From: Actinoplanes oblitus
GTDB taxonomy: Bacteria > Actinomycetota > Actinomycetes > Mycobacteriales > Micromonosporaceae
Assembly (NCBI RefSeq): GCF_030252345.1
Contig: NZ_CP126980.1
Span: 4,789,501-4,853,500, forward strand
Direction: 5' to 3'
Length of the DNA: 64,000 bases
Part shown: piece by piece, positions 52,479-61,297 of the stretch
How positions within the stretch are numbered: position 1 is the first letter of the stretch
How the letters are laid out: the number at the start of each line of letters is the position of its first letter
Notes under the pieces: generated by a model
What the model saw: the letters and a program-made list of their open reading frames with translations, nothing else
What the model was told of the DNA's origin: nothing
Databases searched by the model: none
Program-made: the position numbers and the translations under genes

Positions 52479-54659
52479 ATGGCCAAGCGAAGAAACAAAT
52501 CCGGCAAGGGCGAGGTAAAAGAACTGGTTCGGGCTCGCGATCAGTCGGTCGAGGCGGCGTTCAGCAACAAGTGGTTCCTTCTCGACTTCTATCAACGGGA
52601 ATACGTTTGGGAGGAGCAGCAGGTCACGCGGCTGGTGAATGACCTCTCCCGCAAATTCCTCGATCAGTGGCGAGAGTACCATTCGCTGAACGACGTCAAA
52701 TCCTACGATCCCTATTTTTTGGGCCCGTACATCGTGCATTCGGAGGGTAGCAAGGTCTATCTGGTCGACGGCCAGCAGCGGGTCATCACTCTCATGCTTC
52801 TGCTGATCTATCTTCAGCGGCAGCTGACGGCGATGCCGAGTGCCAAGAGCAAAGCCGCCCAATTCCACACGTTGATCATGAACGACCGGTTCGGTAAGAA
52901 GCTCTTCCGGGTTGATGCCGATGAGTACGCCGACTGCTTCGACGCCCTGTTGAGTGGCCGCAATCCGCACCTGGACAACGCCCCGGAGGCAATCCGCCGG
53001 ATCTGGCGGGCATACCTGGTCATCGAGGCCCACTTCAAGGAGAAGTTGCGCAGCGGCGCGCTGGTCCTGTTCGCGGAATGGTTGCTCAACCGGGTGTCGC
53101 TGGTCGCCATGGACGCGGGGGATCGCACGCGCGCCGAGGAGATGTACCAGTCCATCAACGACACGGGTCTCCGCCTCTCGCCGATGGATCTTCTCAAGCG
53201 TTTTCTGCTCAGTGATGCCGAGGACCCTCGCGCCATGGAGGGAACGTGGACCGAGATGGTGACGGCCCTGGAAGGGGTCGAGCGGGGTGCCGCCTTCGCG
53301 TATCTGAGGACCGTTCTGCGGGCCAGGTTCCCCGATGTCGCGCAGATGCCCGGGCCGAGTCTGAACGACGCGACCTTCGAGTGGGTCCGGGTGCACGAGG
53401 ACGACATCTGGCGCACCCGGGAGCACGGGGATCGAACCCGCCTGGTGACCGATGTGCTCCACCGGTTCCATCAGCCGTACGGCAGGCTTCTGACGGCGCG
53501 GTCCGAGTTCGACCCGGCACTTCCGGCCGTCCGGTACAACGCCTTCAACGGCATCGTCGAGCAGTTCGACCTGACCATCGCCGCGCTGCGCCCCGGTGAC
53601 GAGGATCTGCTGTGGGAGCGCAAGGCCGGCCTGGTGGCGAACTTCCTCGACCTCTTCTACGTGACGCGAACCCTCTACGACGAGCCGGTCGAGCAGAAGG
53701 ACGTCGACGAACTGGTGTCGGCGGTCATGCCCAGGGTGCGGCAGTCCGAGACCCCTGACGAGCTCGGTCGCGCGCTCGGCGACCATGCGACCGGCTGGCC
53801 GGACCGGCTCGACCGTATCCCGGAGCTTCGCTATGACACCAAGCGCAGATTCGTCCACTACGTGCTGGCGCGTCTCACGGCCTGGGTGGAGATGGGTGCC
53901 ACCAACGGCAAGCCGGATCCGACTGAGAGCTTCCTTAAGCGCCGGGAACAAGACCGCGACTTCGAGATCGAGCACCTGTTCACCAGCAAGGCCTCGGAGT
54001 ACGCGCACAAGGTGCCGAACGAACAGCTGTACAAGTATCTGCGCAGCCGGATCGGTGGCCTGCTCCTGCTCGACGGGCCGGAGAACGGCAGATACGGCGG
54101 GATGCTCCTCGAGGACAAGCTCGTGCGCTATCGGAAGGACACCCGGCTGGCTGGGATGATCAATCCGGACTTCTTCCAGCGCAGCAACAGCACCCTGGAG
54201 AAGTTCCTCCGGGACAAGGGGCTCTTCTCGATGGTGGCGACCTACGACGCGAGCACTCCGCTGGAGCCGTTCATCGAGGCTCGTGGCCGGCTCTACCTCG
54301 AGATGGCCAAGCACGTCTGGAGCCTGGACGAACTCGGGCTGACAGCTCCGGCTCCGGCCGGGCCCGCCGCGCCGGTCAGGCGCACCCGCGCGAATGTTCG
54401 GTTCCGCGATCTGGTGGAGGCGCGGCTCCTCGACGCCGGCGTCCGCCTCATCGGTCGCCGCCGCGGCGAGGTGCACTATGCCCGCGTCCGTCCGGAGGGA
54501 ACCATCGAGACCGAGGAGGGCTCTGTCGCGGCCTCGCCCACCGAGGCGATGCGAAACGTCGTCGGGTCGGCTCGCGATCCCTGGAGCTTCTGGAAGGTGG
54601 AGGGAACGGATGAGGAACTCGACGTGGTCCGGCAGCGCTACCTGAGGCGTGATTCATGA
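52479..54659 (+). CDS. DUF262-DUF1524-RAMA protein, GmrSD-like type IV restriction candidate
   Basis: A 726-residue protein. The N-terminal DUF262 (GmrS-like) domain has YQREYVW and the nucleotide-linked VDGQQR motif at residues 97-101. The DUF1524 (GmrD-like, His-Me nuclease) part has EIEH with His499, then IGGLLLLDGPEN and LEDKLVRYRK, keeping most catalytic-core residues. Residues about 640-710 match RAMA (restriction enzyme and adenine methylase associated) domains: FRDLVEARLLDAG, then ASPTEAMRNVVG and SFWKV. DUF262/DUF1524 proteins such as GmrSD cut modified phage DNA, and RAMA domains are proposed modified-base readers, so cleavage of modified invading DNA is inferred. GC content is lower than in the antibiotic cluster. 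Confidence 0.8.
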   Translation: MAKRRNKSGKGEVKELVRARDQSVEAAFSNKWFLLDFYQREYVWEEQQVTRLVNDLSRKFLDQWREYHSLNDVKSYDPYFLGPYIVHSEGSKVYLVDGQQRVITLMLLLIYLQRQLTAMPSAKSKAAQFHTLIMNDRFGKKLFRVDADEYADCFDALLSGRNPHLDNAPEAIRRIWRAYLVIEAHFKEKLRSGALVLFAEWLLNRVSLVAMDAGDRTRAEEMYQSINDTGLRLSPMDLLKRFLLSDAEDPRAMEGTWTEMVTALEGVERGAAFAYLRTVLRARFPDVAQMPGPSLNDATFEWVRVHEDDIWRTREHGDRTRLVTDVLHRFHQPYGRLLTARSEFDPALPAVRYNAFNGIVEQFDLTIAALRPGDEDLLWERKAGLVANFLDLFYVTRTLYDEPVEQKDVDELVSAVMPRVRQSETPDELGRALGDHATGWPDRLDRIPELRYDTKRRFVHYVLARLTAWVEMGATNGKPDPTESFLKRREQDRDFEIEHLFTSKASEYAHKVPNEQLYKYLRSRIGGLLLLDGPENGRYGGMLLEDKLVRYRKDTRLAGMINPDFFQRSNSTLEKFLRDKGLFSMVATYDASTPLEPFIEARGRLYLEMAKHVWSLDELGLTAPAPAGPAAPVRRTRANVRFRDLVEARLLDAGVRLIGRRRGEVHYARVRPEGTIETEEGSVAASPTEAMRNVVGSARDPWSFWKVEGTDEELDVVRQRYLRRDS

Positions 54660-54877
54660 GCGGTGCCGGTGCTCGGCGACATCGCGCGATGGTCAGGCGG
54701 TCACCGCTCGCGGCGACCGCAGTTGCTCCCGCAGCCGGGCCAGCGCCGCGGCGAGGGACTGCGCGAACTCGGCCGGGGCACCGACGGCTCCGGGTGGGCG
54801 GCCAGCACGCGCAGGTCGAATGGGCTCTTACGTGGCCGCCGACGGGGAGCCGGCGGCCACCGGGACTGGCGAACGGG

Positions 54878-55873
54878 TCAGCTCACGTGGACTTCGCCCT
54901 GGTTGAGGACGCGGGGGAGGAAGTACGCCGTCTGGATCTCGGCGTTGGTGTTGCTGCCGCGCAGCTGCTCGGACCAGATCATGAAGTAGGCCCATTTCGG
55001 CTGGCTGCTGAGCAGGGACGCCGTCGGCACCTTGCCCATCTCGGCGATGGCGATCGGCTTGCCGGCCGCTATCGACTGGATCTGCGCGTAGTCGGCTGAC
55101 GACGGGTAGCTCTTGTACCAGGCGTCGAGCGTGACCACGTCGACGTAGTTGCTGCCCGGGTAGTACTGCGACCAGTTGGCCGTCGGGTTGTCCTGGACGT
55201 TCCACACCCAGATCAGGTTGGTCAGGCCCTGGCTGTCGAAGTAATCACGCATCTGCTGGTAGATCTTGGCGGAGCCGTTGGCGCCCGGCCGATGGCCCCA
55301 CCAGTTCCAGCTCTCGTTCATCTCGTGGAACGGCCGCCAGAGCACCGGGACACCGGCGTCCTTCAACTGCTTCAGATACGGTACGACGGCGGCCATCCGG
55401 TTGCGCCACGTCTGGTTGAGCGCGGTGCCGCCGGTGACGATCTGCTGGAACTGCGCGTCGGTGATGCTGGTCTTCACGCCGCCGTCGAAGTCGCAGCTCG
55501 CGCCGACGGTGGGGGAGCAGGCGTGCCAGGTGAGCGCGACCAGCGAGCCGTTGGCCCACTCGGTCTTGGCCTGGTTGATCACGCTCTGCCGGTTGGCGAT
55601 GTCGGTGCTGGTGAACATCATGTCGCCACCCCACAGGCCCGGCCACTGGCCGGTGATGTCGTGCACCTGCTGGGTGTACTGGCCGGGCTGGCTGGCCGGC
55701 TCCTTGTTGTGCTGCCCGGAGACGATCGACGTGCCGGTGATCGACTTCAGGTAGTTGACGACTGCCGATTTCGGGGTGGCCGGGAACGCCGAGGCCGTCG
55801 GCGCGTCGATCAGGCTCGTGCCGAGCAGCGCGAGCGCGGCGCCGGCGGTCCAGACGGGACGGGGGATTTTCAT
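54878..55873 (-). CDS. Secreted GH26 beta-mannanase
   Basis: A 331-residue glycoside hydrolase family 26 enzyme. The first ~30 residues are a Sec signal peptide (positive start, hydrophobic AGAALALLGTSLI, ASA cleavage site). The catalytic acid/base is in WRPFHEMNESWNWW and the nucleophile in IAIAEMGKV, with SGQHN near the N-terminus. No carbohydrate-binding module is attached. It should cleave beta-1,4-mannan outside the cell. ATG 55873 follows GGAGG; an in-frame extension to 55921 would disrupt the signal peptide. It is transcribed in the same direction as the LacI-like sensor gene. Confidence 0.92.
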   Translation of the reverse strand: MKIPRPVWTAGAALALLGTSLIDAPTASAFPATPKSAVVNYLKSITGTSIVSGQHNKEPASQPGQYTQQVHDITGQWPGLWGGDMMFTSTDIANRQSVINQAKTEWANGSLVALTWHACSPTVGASCDFDGGVKTSITDAQFQQIVTGGTALNQTWRNRMAAVVPYLKQLKDAGVPVLWRPFHEMNESWNWWGHRPGANGSAKIYQQMRDYFDSQGLTNLIWVWNVQDNPTANWSQYYPGSNYVDVVTLDAWYKSYPSSADYAQIQSIAAGKPIAIAEMGKVPTASLLSSQPKWAYFMIWSEQLRGSNTNAEIQTAYFLPRVLNQGEVHVS

Positions 55874-56105
55874 CAGGGAACCTCCGTTGGGGACGGACTT
55901 CCTCGTTGCGCGGCTCAGCATGCGACCGTCGTTACCAGCCTGTCAAGATTAGATTATTAATTTAAGCAATGCTGAACCGCAGGAACCCCATGGAGTCGAT
56001 GCGCCCGGCCGGCTACGCGACGCAGCAGGACGGCGACCGGTTGAGCGGCTGTCGCGCCGGTCGTCCGGCGGCTGCCCGTGGCGACGTGACCGGACGAGGC
56101 CGGGA

Positions 56106-56933
56106 TCAGTTGGTGCTGTCGCGGGCCACCAGGTGGGCGAGCGGCGCCTGGTAGACCGCCGGCGGCTTGCCGGCCATCGCGTCGAGCATCGCGTTCGCCG
56201 CGATCTCGCCGATGCCGGCCACGTCGTGGCTGATCGCGGAGAGGGCCGGGGTGGCGAGCTGGCACAGCGCCGAGTCGTCCCAGGCGACCACCGACATGTC
56301 CGCCGGCACGGCCAGCTCGCGATCGCGCAGGGTGTCCAGGGCGGCCAGGGCCATCAGGTCGTTGTCACAGATGATCGCGGTGGGTTGGCGGGGGAGCAGG
56401 CCGGCCGTGGCGGCGCGGCCCGACTCGTACGAATAATCGCCCTCCGCCTGCACCACGGTGACGCCCAGCGCCTCCGCCTCGGACTGCGCGCCCTGCTGGC
56501 GCAGCCGGGTGTGCACCAAGGAGGGCGGACCGCTGATGTGCCCGATCACCCGGTGCCCGCGGCCGGCCAGGAAGCGGACCGCCTCCCGCGCGTAACCGGC
56601 GTCGTCGGTCCACACCGTCGGCAGCCCGGACGCCGCCGACGGCGCGCCGAGCAGCACCGCGGGCAGGCCGAGCCGGTCCACCAGCGCCAGCCGGTCGTCG
56701 TCGGCGGCGAGGTCGACCAGGATCACCCCGTCGACCCGCCGGCGCTCGGCCCACCGCTCGTACGTCTCGTTCTCCGCCTGCCTGTCGGTGACCACCTTGA
56801 CCAGCACGGAGACCCCGGCCGGAGTCAGCATCCGCTCCAGGCCCTCGATGAACTCGTGGTAGAACGGCTCCTCGCCGAGCACCCGCGACGCACGCGCGAG
56901 AACCAGACCGACCCGCCGCTGCGCCTGTCCCAC
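56106..56933 (-). CDS. LacI-type sugar-sensing domain protein without HTH
   Basis: A 275-residue protein equal to the periplasmic-binding-like effector domain of LacI/GalR regulators: GLVLARASRVLGEEPFY, RVDGVILVDLA, FLAGRGHRVIGHISGP, AIICDNDLMALAALD and SVVAWDDSALCQ. The N-terminal helix-turn-helix of about 55 residues is absent; upstream codons do not encode one. GTG 56933 follows GCGGAGG at 5 bases. It is divergent from the ROK regulator gene only 80 bases away and next to the mannanase. It may act as a ligand-sensing partner or be a regulator that lost its DNA-binding domain. Confidence 0.8.
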   Translation of the reverse strand: MGQAQRRVGLVLARASRVLGEEPFYHEFIEGLERMLTPAGVSVLVKVVTDRQAENETYERWAERRRVDGVILVDLAADDDRLALVDRLGLPAVLLGAPSAASGLPTVWTDDAGYAREAVRFLAGRGHRVIGHISGPPSLVHTRLRQQGAQSEAEALGVTVVQAEGDYSYESGRAATAGLLPRQPTAIICDNDLMALAALDTLRDRELAVPADMSVVAWDDSALCQLATPALSAISHDVAGIGEIAANAMLDAMAGKPPAVYQAPLAHLVARDSTN

Positions 56934-57013
56934 CGGTTCCTCCGCTCTCGTTCCGACGACAGGTACGGTATCGCCTGACAGTCGGTGGTTCGCGAAACGG
57001 AGACCATACGTCC

Positions 57014-58189
57014 ATGGCACGTCGGGAGACCTCGGTGGCCGGGCCGGGCAGCCGGGCACTGGTGGTGGACGTCGTCCGCTCCGCGGTGTCGATCAGCCGG
57101 GTGGAGCTCGCCGAGCGTACCGGCCTCACCCAGCCGTCGATCTCCAACATCGTGCGGGACCTGATCGCCGACGGGGTCATCCACGAGACCGGGTCGGCCG
57201 ACTCGGTCCGGGGCAAGCCGCGCAAGCTGCTCGCGATCACCGCCGCCAACCGGTTCGGCATCGGGTTCCAGCTCGGGCCGGACACGGTGACCTGCGTGGC
57301 CATCGACCTGACCGGCGGCGTGGTGGGCCGCGAGGTGGTCCCGTTCGACGGGGTGGACCTGACCGACCGGCTGGCCGAGCGGTTCGACGACTTCATGGCC
57401 GATCTGGACCTGCCCCGCGACCGGATCGAGGGCCTGGCCATCGTGGCGCCGACCGCCCGCCCCGGTGACGAGGCGGCCGGCCCGGAGCTGTCCGCCGTGC
57501 GGGCCGGGCTCGCCGACCGGCTGGGCCTCCCGGTGCTGGTGGAGAACGACGCCGCGGCCGCCGCGCTGGGCGAGTTCTGGAGCCGCCGGGTGTCGCGGGA
57601 GCAGGCGTTCGGCAGCGTCTACCTGTCCGCCGGGATCGGCGCCGGGCTGGTCTTCGGCGGGGCGCTGCACCGGGGCGCGAGCTTCGACGCCGGCGAGCTG
57701 GGGCACGTGTCGATCGCGTACGACGGACGGCCCTGCCCGTGCGGCAACCGGGGTTGTGTCGAGCGGTACGCCTCGATGGCGGCGACCGTCGACGCGGCAC
57801 GCGACGCCGGTCTGCCGGTCGAGCAGAGGAGCATGTTCACCGCGTACGACGCGATCGCGCACGCCGCGGTGGGCGGCGACCCGAAAGCCTTCGCCATCCT
57901 GGACCAGGCGGCCACCTACCTGAGCGTCGCGGTGGTCTCCATGGTCAATCTGCTCGACCTGGGCCGGGTCGTGCTGACCGGGCCGGGCGTGGCGGTCGCC
58001 GGGTCGATCTACGCCCGCCGGCTGCGCGCGGCGCTGGCCGGCACCGCCCATGCCCGGCTCCGCCACGAGATCGTGGTGGAGCTGTCGGCGCAGCCCCGGG
58101 ACGCGGCCGGGATCGGCGCGGCGGCGCTCGTCGTGCAGGCGTCGATCGCGCCCGGGCACACCGCCGGGCCGCCCGCCGGCGACAGCTGA
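57014..58189 (+). CDS. ROK-family transcriptional regulator
   Basis: A 391-residue ROK protein with an N-terminal winged helix (VSISRVELAERTGLTQPSISNIV) and a sugar-kinase-like C-terminal domain. The ROK signature includes GELGHVSIAYDGRPCPCGNRGCVERYAS with the zinc-binding CxCGxxGCxE pattern, and VENDAAAAALGEFW. Proteins with the HTH (NagC/Mlc/XylR-like) usually repress sugar-utilization genes, so control of the neighbouring mannanase is plausible. The gene is divergent from the HTH-less LacI-like gene. Start ATG 57014. Confidence 0.92.
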   Translation: MARRETSVAGPGSRALVVDVVRSAVSISRVELAERTGLTQPSISNIVRDLIADGVIHETGSADSVRGKPRKLLAITAANRFGIGFQLGPDTVTCVAIDLTGGVVGREVVPFDGVDLTDRLAERFDDFMADLDLPRDRIEGLAIVAPTARPGDEAAGPELSAVRAGLADRLGLPVLVENDAAAAALGEFWSRRVSREQAFGSVYLSAGIGAGLVFGGALHRGASFDAGELGHVSIAYDGRPCPCGNRGCVERYASMAATVDAARDAGLPVEQRSMFTAYDAIAHAAVGGDPKAFAILDQAATYLSVAVVSMVNLLDLGRVVLTGPGVAVAGSIYARRLRAALAGTAHARLRHEIVVELSAQPRDAAGIGAAALVVQASIAPGHTAGPPAGDS

Positions 58190-58206
58190 CGGCGTTCCGA
58201 ACACTT

Positions 58207-58223
58207 TTCGCCGCTGCGGCGAA
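58207..58223. terminator. Short hairpin between ROK and sigma factor genes
   Basis: TTCGCCG-CTG-CGGCGAA forms a perfect 7 bp stem 17 bases after the ROK stop, without a T-run. It may end ROK transcription or sit in the sigma-factor leader. Confidence 0.35.
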
Positions 58224-58266
58224 GTACCCGTGTGAAGCACACGACGGGGAGAGGTTCGGTGGTGAC

Positions 58267-58881
58267 GTGGTCGTGACGCAGCCGGATATCACGGGCGTGG
58301 AGACCGATGCGGACCTCATCGAGCAGGCCGGACGGGCGCCCGAGCGGTTCACCGCCATCTTCGACCGGCACTATCAGGCGATTTACCAGTACGTGACGCG
58401 GCGCCTCGGTCCCGACCTGGCCGAGGACGTCGCCTCCGAGACCTTTCTGATCGCCTTCGACCGGCGGCAGAGCTTCGACGCGGATCACGGGGATGCGCGG
58501 CCCTGGCTGTTCGGCATCGCCTCCAACCTTGTCGCACGCCACGTCCGCGCGGAATCGCGTCGTTACCAGGCCCTGGCCCGGGCCGGCGGGCAGGACCTGG
58601 GCGAGCGGCGCGGCGCCGAGGACGCGCTGGCCGACGGCCATGCCGGCGCGGTGGCCGGGCGCCTGGACGCGGCCGCCGCCCGCGGCCGGCTCGCCGAGGC
58701 GCTGGCGGCGCTGCCGGAGCCGGTGCGCGCGGTGCTGCTGCTGGTCGCCTGGGCCGGGCTCAACCAGCAGGAGGCCGCGGCGGCGCTGGGCATCCCGGCC
58801 GGTACCGCCCGGTCCCGCCTGCACCGGGCACGACAGGCGATGCGGCAGGCGCTGGGCGCCGAGATCGAGACGGAGCGGTGA
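58267..58881 (+). CDS. ECF-type RNA polymerase sigma factor
   Basis: A 204-residue sigma-70 family factor with region 2 (FTAIFDRHYQAIYQYVTRRLG, AEDVASETFLIAFDRR, PWLFGIASNLVARHVRAESRR) and region 4 (LAALPEPVRAVLLLVAWAGL, QQEAAAALGIPAGTARSRLHRAR). The start is uncertain: GTG 58267 and GTG 58273 are in frame, and GGGGAGAGG at 58246-58254 fits 58267 better. Its stop overlaps the start of the downstream membrane protein gene (TGATG), as usual for sigma factors paired with a partner protein. Confidence 0.9.
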   Translation: MVVTQPDITGVETDADLIEQAGRAPERFTAIFDRHYQAIYQYVTRRLGPDLAEDVASETFLIAFDRRQSFDADHGDARPWLFGIASNLVARHVRAESRRYQALARAGGQDLGERRGAEDALADGHAGAVAGRLDAAAARGRLAEALAALPEPVRAVLLLVAWAGLNQQEAAAALGIPAGTARSRLHRARQAMRQALGAEIETER

Positions 58882-59885
58882 TGGACGAGATCAGCATCCT
58901 GCGCGACACGTTCGGCCCGGACGCGGCGCCCGCTCCGGAGGCACGGCAGCGAGCCCGGGCCGCGCTGCGGGACCGGATCGCCGAAGCCGGCCGGCCCGGC
59001 CGTCGCCGGCACTGGCACTGGCACCTGCGGATCCCGATCGCCGTCGGGCTGGCCGGGGCCGCGGCCGCCGCGGTGGCAGTGGTGGTCACCGGCCACGACG
59101 GCGGCATGCCGGCACCGGTGATGCCCGCGGTACACCAGGGGCAGGGCGACCGGCCGGCGACGATGCCGTACCTCGAGCCGGTCAGCGCGGCGCAGTACCT
59201 GGAGAACGCGGCGTGGACCGTGGAGCGGCAGCCGTGGACCGATCCGGAACCGGACCAGTTCATGTATGTCGAGACCCGTGAGCTGCGCAACCCGGCGGGA
59301 TACGAGAACCAGCACCCGAACGGCAGCCTGCTTCCCGGCAAGGCGAAGTACCGCAGGATCCAGGAGTGGCAGCGGATCGACGGCGAAGTATGGGCCAGGA
59401 CCCGCAACACCGGCAAGATCGAGGTGGACCGGCAGGGCGAGGACGGGGTGAGCTGGGGCGTGCTCGACTACTCCCGGCTGCGCGAGCTGACGACGCCGGA
59501 GAAGGTCCGCGACTACCTCGACCACCCCGGACCGATCTCGATGGATCCCGCCGCACTGATCGGCCGGTACGTGCTGCCGCCGAAGGTCGAGGCGGCCTTC
59601 TTCCGATACCTGGCCCAGCTGCCGGGCATGAAGGTCAACCAGGACGCCGTCAACATCGACGGCCGGCCGGCGATCGGCATGGGCCGGATCGAGGAGGGCA
59701 ACCTGTCGAAGGAGCTGCTCTTCGACAAGCGGACCTACCGGCTGATCGGTGACCGGCTGATCGTGGTGGCCGACGAGAGGAAGGATTCCGACGACGGGTT
59801 CCGGGTCGACCACAAGGGCGACGTGTTGCGGCAAGTGATCTACACCAAGCAGATCATCGTCGACAAGCTCTTCGACACGAAGTAG
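58881..59885 (+). CDS. CU044_5270-family membrane protein, sigma-factor partner
   Basis: A 334-residue protein with a cytoplasmic N-terminus (about 1-48, DEISILRDTFGPDAAPAPEARQRA), one transmembrane helix (IPIAVGLAGAAAAAVAVVV, about 49-68) and a large extracytoplasmic domain. This matches the CU044_5270 family common in actinomycetes and usually encoded right after a sigma factor. An anti-sigma or signal-sensing function is inferred from that pairing; the family is not biochemically characterised to my knowledge. ATG 58881 overlaps the sigma factor stop by one base. Confidence 0.85.
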   Translation: MDEISILRDTFGPDAAPAPEARQRARAALRDRIAEAGRPGRRRHWHWHLRIPIAVGLAGAAAAAVAVVVTGHDGGMPAPVMPAVHQGQGDRPATMPYLEPVSAAQYLENAAWTVERQPWTDPEPDQFMYVETRELRNPAGYENQHPNGSLLPGKAKYRRIQEWQRIDGEVWARTRNTGKIEVDRQGEDGVSWGVLDYSRLRELTTPEKVRDYLDHPGPISMDPAALIGRYVLPPKVEAAFFRYLAQLPGMKVNQDAVNIDGRPAIGMGRIEEGNLSKELLFDKRTYRLIGDRLIVVADERKDSDDGFRVDHKGDVLRQVIYTKQIIVDKLFDTK

Positions 59886-59922
59886 CCGGCCGGGGCGGAC
59901 CTGGGCCGGGCCGGCCCCTGGG

Positions 59923-59957
59923 CCCGGGCGGGCAGCACTACCGGTGCTCCGCCCGGG
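59923..59957. terminator. Bidirectional terminator hairpin
   Basis: A 14 bp stem (CCCGGGCGG plus AGCAC pairing with GTGCT plus CCGCCCGGG, with a 2-base bulge and a 5-base loop) lies between the convergent sigma-factor operon and the YCII gene. Confidence 0.65.
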
Positions 59958-60014
59958 CGGCGCGGCGATGAGTGGCCGGCATCGTGCTTTTCCGGTACGC
60001 CCGGCGCCCCGGCT

Positions 60015-60377
60015 CTACTGCAGCGCGCGGACCTCGATGCGGGACCGGGCGGCGGCCGAGCACCGTTCGGCCCAGCCGAGCGCGGCTTCGTTGTCCGGGA
60101 CGTCGATGATCCAGAACCCGCCTACGTAGTGCGTCGCGTCAGCGAACGGTCCGGGGACGCGTTCCGCCTCGGAGCCGGTGGCGTCGATGGTGACCGCCGT
60201 CGACGGTGGCTGGAGCCCACCGGCGTGCACGAACGCGCCGGCCTCGCGCATCGCCGAGTTCACCCGGCCGACGGCGGCCACCAGGGCGGCCAGCTCGGCC
60301 GGGTCCGCCTCCCGCAGGGAGGTCAGCGTCGCCTCCTCGGCGGTGTCACCGGGCACTGTCAGGAAGTACTGGGTCAT
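60015..60377 (-). CDS. YCII-related protein
   Basis: A 120-residue YCII-family protein: MTQYFLTVPGD at the N-terminus, VHAGGLQPPSTAVTI and GPFADATHYVGGFWIIDV are typical of the PhnB/YCII-like actinobacterial group. These are dimeric alpha/beta-plait proteins, often near ECF sigma factors; their reaction is unknown. ATG 60377 follows GGAGGATC. The nearest sigma factor gene (58267) is convergent, with one gene between them. Confidence 0.88.
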   Translation of the reverse strand: MTQYFLTVPGDTAEEATLTSLREADPAELAALVAAVGRVNSAMREAGAFVHAGGLQPPSTAVTIDATGSEAERVPGPFADATHYVGGFWIIDVPDNEAALGWAERCSAAARSRIEVRALQ

Positions 60378-60465
60378 CGGACGGATCCTCCGCTGTCCTG
60401 CCAGGCCGGGCGCCTGGGCGGTTCTCACTGTCCGCCGCGCGGACCGGCCCCACTACGCTTTCGAT

Positions 60466-61179
60466 GTGGATCGAAAGGCTGTGGAGTTCCGGCTGGGCTC
60501 GGCCGACATCACCGCGGTCCGGTTCGGAGTCTCGCCGGGATACGAGCTGGTCCACGCGGTGCGCGTGGTGCTCCGCCCCCAGGTCGCTCCGCTGCACTGG
60601 GGCTGGTTCCGCACCCTGCGCGACGAACCGGCGAGTGCGGCGTTCCGCCTGCTGGCGACGATCAGCGGCGTCGAGGGATACCTGCCCGACTTCCTCACCT
60701 CCGCACCGTCCGGCGACATGACGCCCGAGGAGGAGCTGGACCGGCTGCGCCAGGTGCCCGACGACCAGTTGCGGTACGACCTGGGCAAGATGGTGCTCCG
60801 GTCGAGCGGCGCCCGGCAACACGAGATCCGGGACCTGATCGCGCACCCGGCCCGGGCCCGGTCGGCGATCGTCGAGGCCTGGCAGCAGGTGTGGGAGACG
60901 CTGCTGGCGCCGGTGTGGCCGCAGATGCTGCGCCTGCTGCGCGCCGACATCGCGGTGCGGGCGCGGCGCAGCAGTGATGCCGGGCTGGCCGAGATGGCCG
61001 CCACCCTGCACTCGACGGTGACCTGGCAGGACGACGTGGTCCGGGTACGACTGCCGCACTACGCCAACACGGTGGACTGCGGCGGCACCGGGCTGGTGCT
61101 GGTCCCCTCGGTGATGGCCACCCGGCGCTGCTCGGTGCCCCGGGACCCGGGTCCTGCACACCCGGACACCGCTCGGTGA
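60466..61179 (+). CDS. DUF5937/ArsR-type regulator lacking its C-terminal HTH, probably truncated
   Basis: A 237-residue protein. The N-terminal part (VEFRLGSADITAVRFGVSPGYELVHAVRVV, HWGWFRTL) and LHSTVTWQDDVVRV match the conserved region of actinobacterial ArsR-family regulators that carry DUF5937 upstream of a C-terminal winged helix of about 80-100 residues. Here homology stops at GLVLVPSV; a Pro/Arg-rich tail leads to a stop. I could not find the missing helix-turn-helix in the other frames before the next gene. It is probably a truncated, non-DNA-binding or decayed regulator. Start GTG 60466; the longer upstream frame overlaps the YCII gene antisense and is rejected. Confidence 0.65.
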   Translation: MDRKAVEFRLGSADITAVRFGVSPGYELVHAVRVVLRPQVAPLHWGWFRTLRDEPASAAFRLLATISGVEGYLPDFLTSAPSGDMTPEEELDRLRQVPDDQLRYDLGKMVLRSSGARQHEIRDLIAHPARARSAIVEAWQQVWETLLAPVWPQMLRLLRADIAVRARRSSDAGLAEMAATLHSTVTWQDDVVRVRLPHYANTVDCGGTGLVLVPSVMATRRCSVPRDPGPAHPDTAR

Positions 61180-61297
61180 GGCGCTCGCGGGCGGGCACTG
61201 AGCCGATTCTGGCCGTCGTCGCGACACGAGGGCGCGCAGGCCACCGGTCATGGAATTGGCCATCAAGGTTTCCGTCTCCGCTCAATACGCTTTCACC

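Noticed and set aside
54656..55099. An ATGA-coupled open frame after the DUF262-RAMA gene
   Set aside because: It runs antisense into the GH26 gene and shows no motif. In 54660-54877 the minus strand has short pieces (SPFDLRVLAAHPE and AEFAQSLAAALARLREQL in different frames) that might be a decayed gene end, but this is too weak to call.
57739..58266. Long N-terminal extension of the sigma factor frame
   Set aside because: It overlaps the ROK gene out of frame; sigma region 2 begins only after 58300 and a Shine-Dalgarno lies at 58246-58254.
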